A stretch of DNA of 5,544 bases from Anaerolineae bacterium. GTDB taxonomy: Bacteria > Chloroflexota > Anaerolineae > 4572-78 > J111. The notes beneath the pieces were generated by a model. The model made no database searches, was not told where the DNA came from, and saw only the letters and a list, made by a program, of their open reading frames with translations. Of the stretch, positions 5,507 through 5,544 are shown in pieces; position 1 is the first letter of the stretch; each line of letters opens with the position of its first letter. The translations under genes and the position numbers were made by a program. The DNA is taken from contig JAGRBY010000494.1 in assembly GCA_020433835.1 (NCBI GenBank), positions 1 to 5,544 on the forward strand, written 5' to 3'.

Positions 5507-5544
5507 GATCATTAGGTTCGGGCTACCTCTCAGGCCTTAGCGGT

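Noticed and set aside
5507..5544. Possible terminator after the kinase gene
   Set aside because: No stable stem with a T-run is present before the window ends.

Overview
The window holds the 3' end of one gene, two complete intact genes, and two genes that look broken. All lie on the + strand. Composition is moderate GC. The gene content (a pyrimidine-nucleoside phosphorylase of the Gram-positive/Chloroflexota type beside yraN, a cyanobacteria/Chloroflexota-like MscS, an Ala/Lys/Glu-rich LysM protein without a signal peptide, and a soluble multi-PAS HisKA_2 kinase) suggests an environmental bacterium. Chloroflexota is my best guess, but this is inference from protein style and not a database match.

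Layout. 1-420: C-terminal part of a pyrimidine-nucleoside phosphorylase, cut by the window edge. 425-784: YraN/UPF0102 nuclease-fold protein, 4 nt downstream and probably co-transcribed. 785-1129: non-coding, with a long-looped 19-bp inverted repeat (814-832 with 886-904). 1130-2190: an MscS-family mechanosensitive channel gene broken twice, once by a ~165-bp insertion between TM1 and TM2 carrying a palindromic small repeat with in-frame stops, and once by an apparent loss of one T near 2037. 2246-3338: a protein with an unrecognised helical N-terminal domain, a long KKxEA coiled-coil repeat and a C-terminal LysM domain, interrupted by an apparent 2-nt deletion near 2906-2910. A very strong intrinsic terminator follows (3363-3399). 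3400-3637: intergenic, with a consensus-like promoter (3503-3531) for the last gene. 3638-5506: an intact 622-aa cytoplasmic sensor kinase with three PAS domains, HisKA_2 and HATPase_c. 5507-5544: nothing seen.

How it fits together. The first two genes are housekeeping (nucleoside salvage; a conserved nuclease-fold protein). mscS and the LysM gene are 55 nt apart with no terminator seen between them. They share an osmotic/envelope theme: the LysM domain resembles that of the potassium-binding protein Kbp/YgaU, and MscS vents solutes on hypo-osmotic shock. The kinase has its own promoter behind the terminator and no response regulator in view, so its target is unknown. I do not see a clearly new multi-gene system. 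The items most worth checking are the small insertion in mscS, whose removal restores a normal channel frame exactly, and the unusual LysM protein. Two neighbouring genes both carry small frame-breaking deletions, so either local gene decay or uncorrected assembly errors must be considered.
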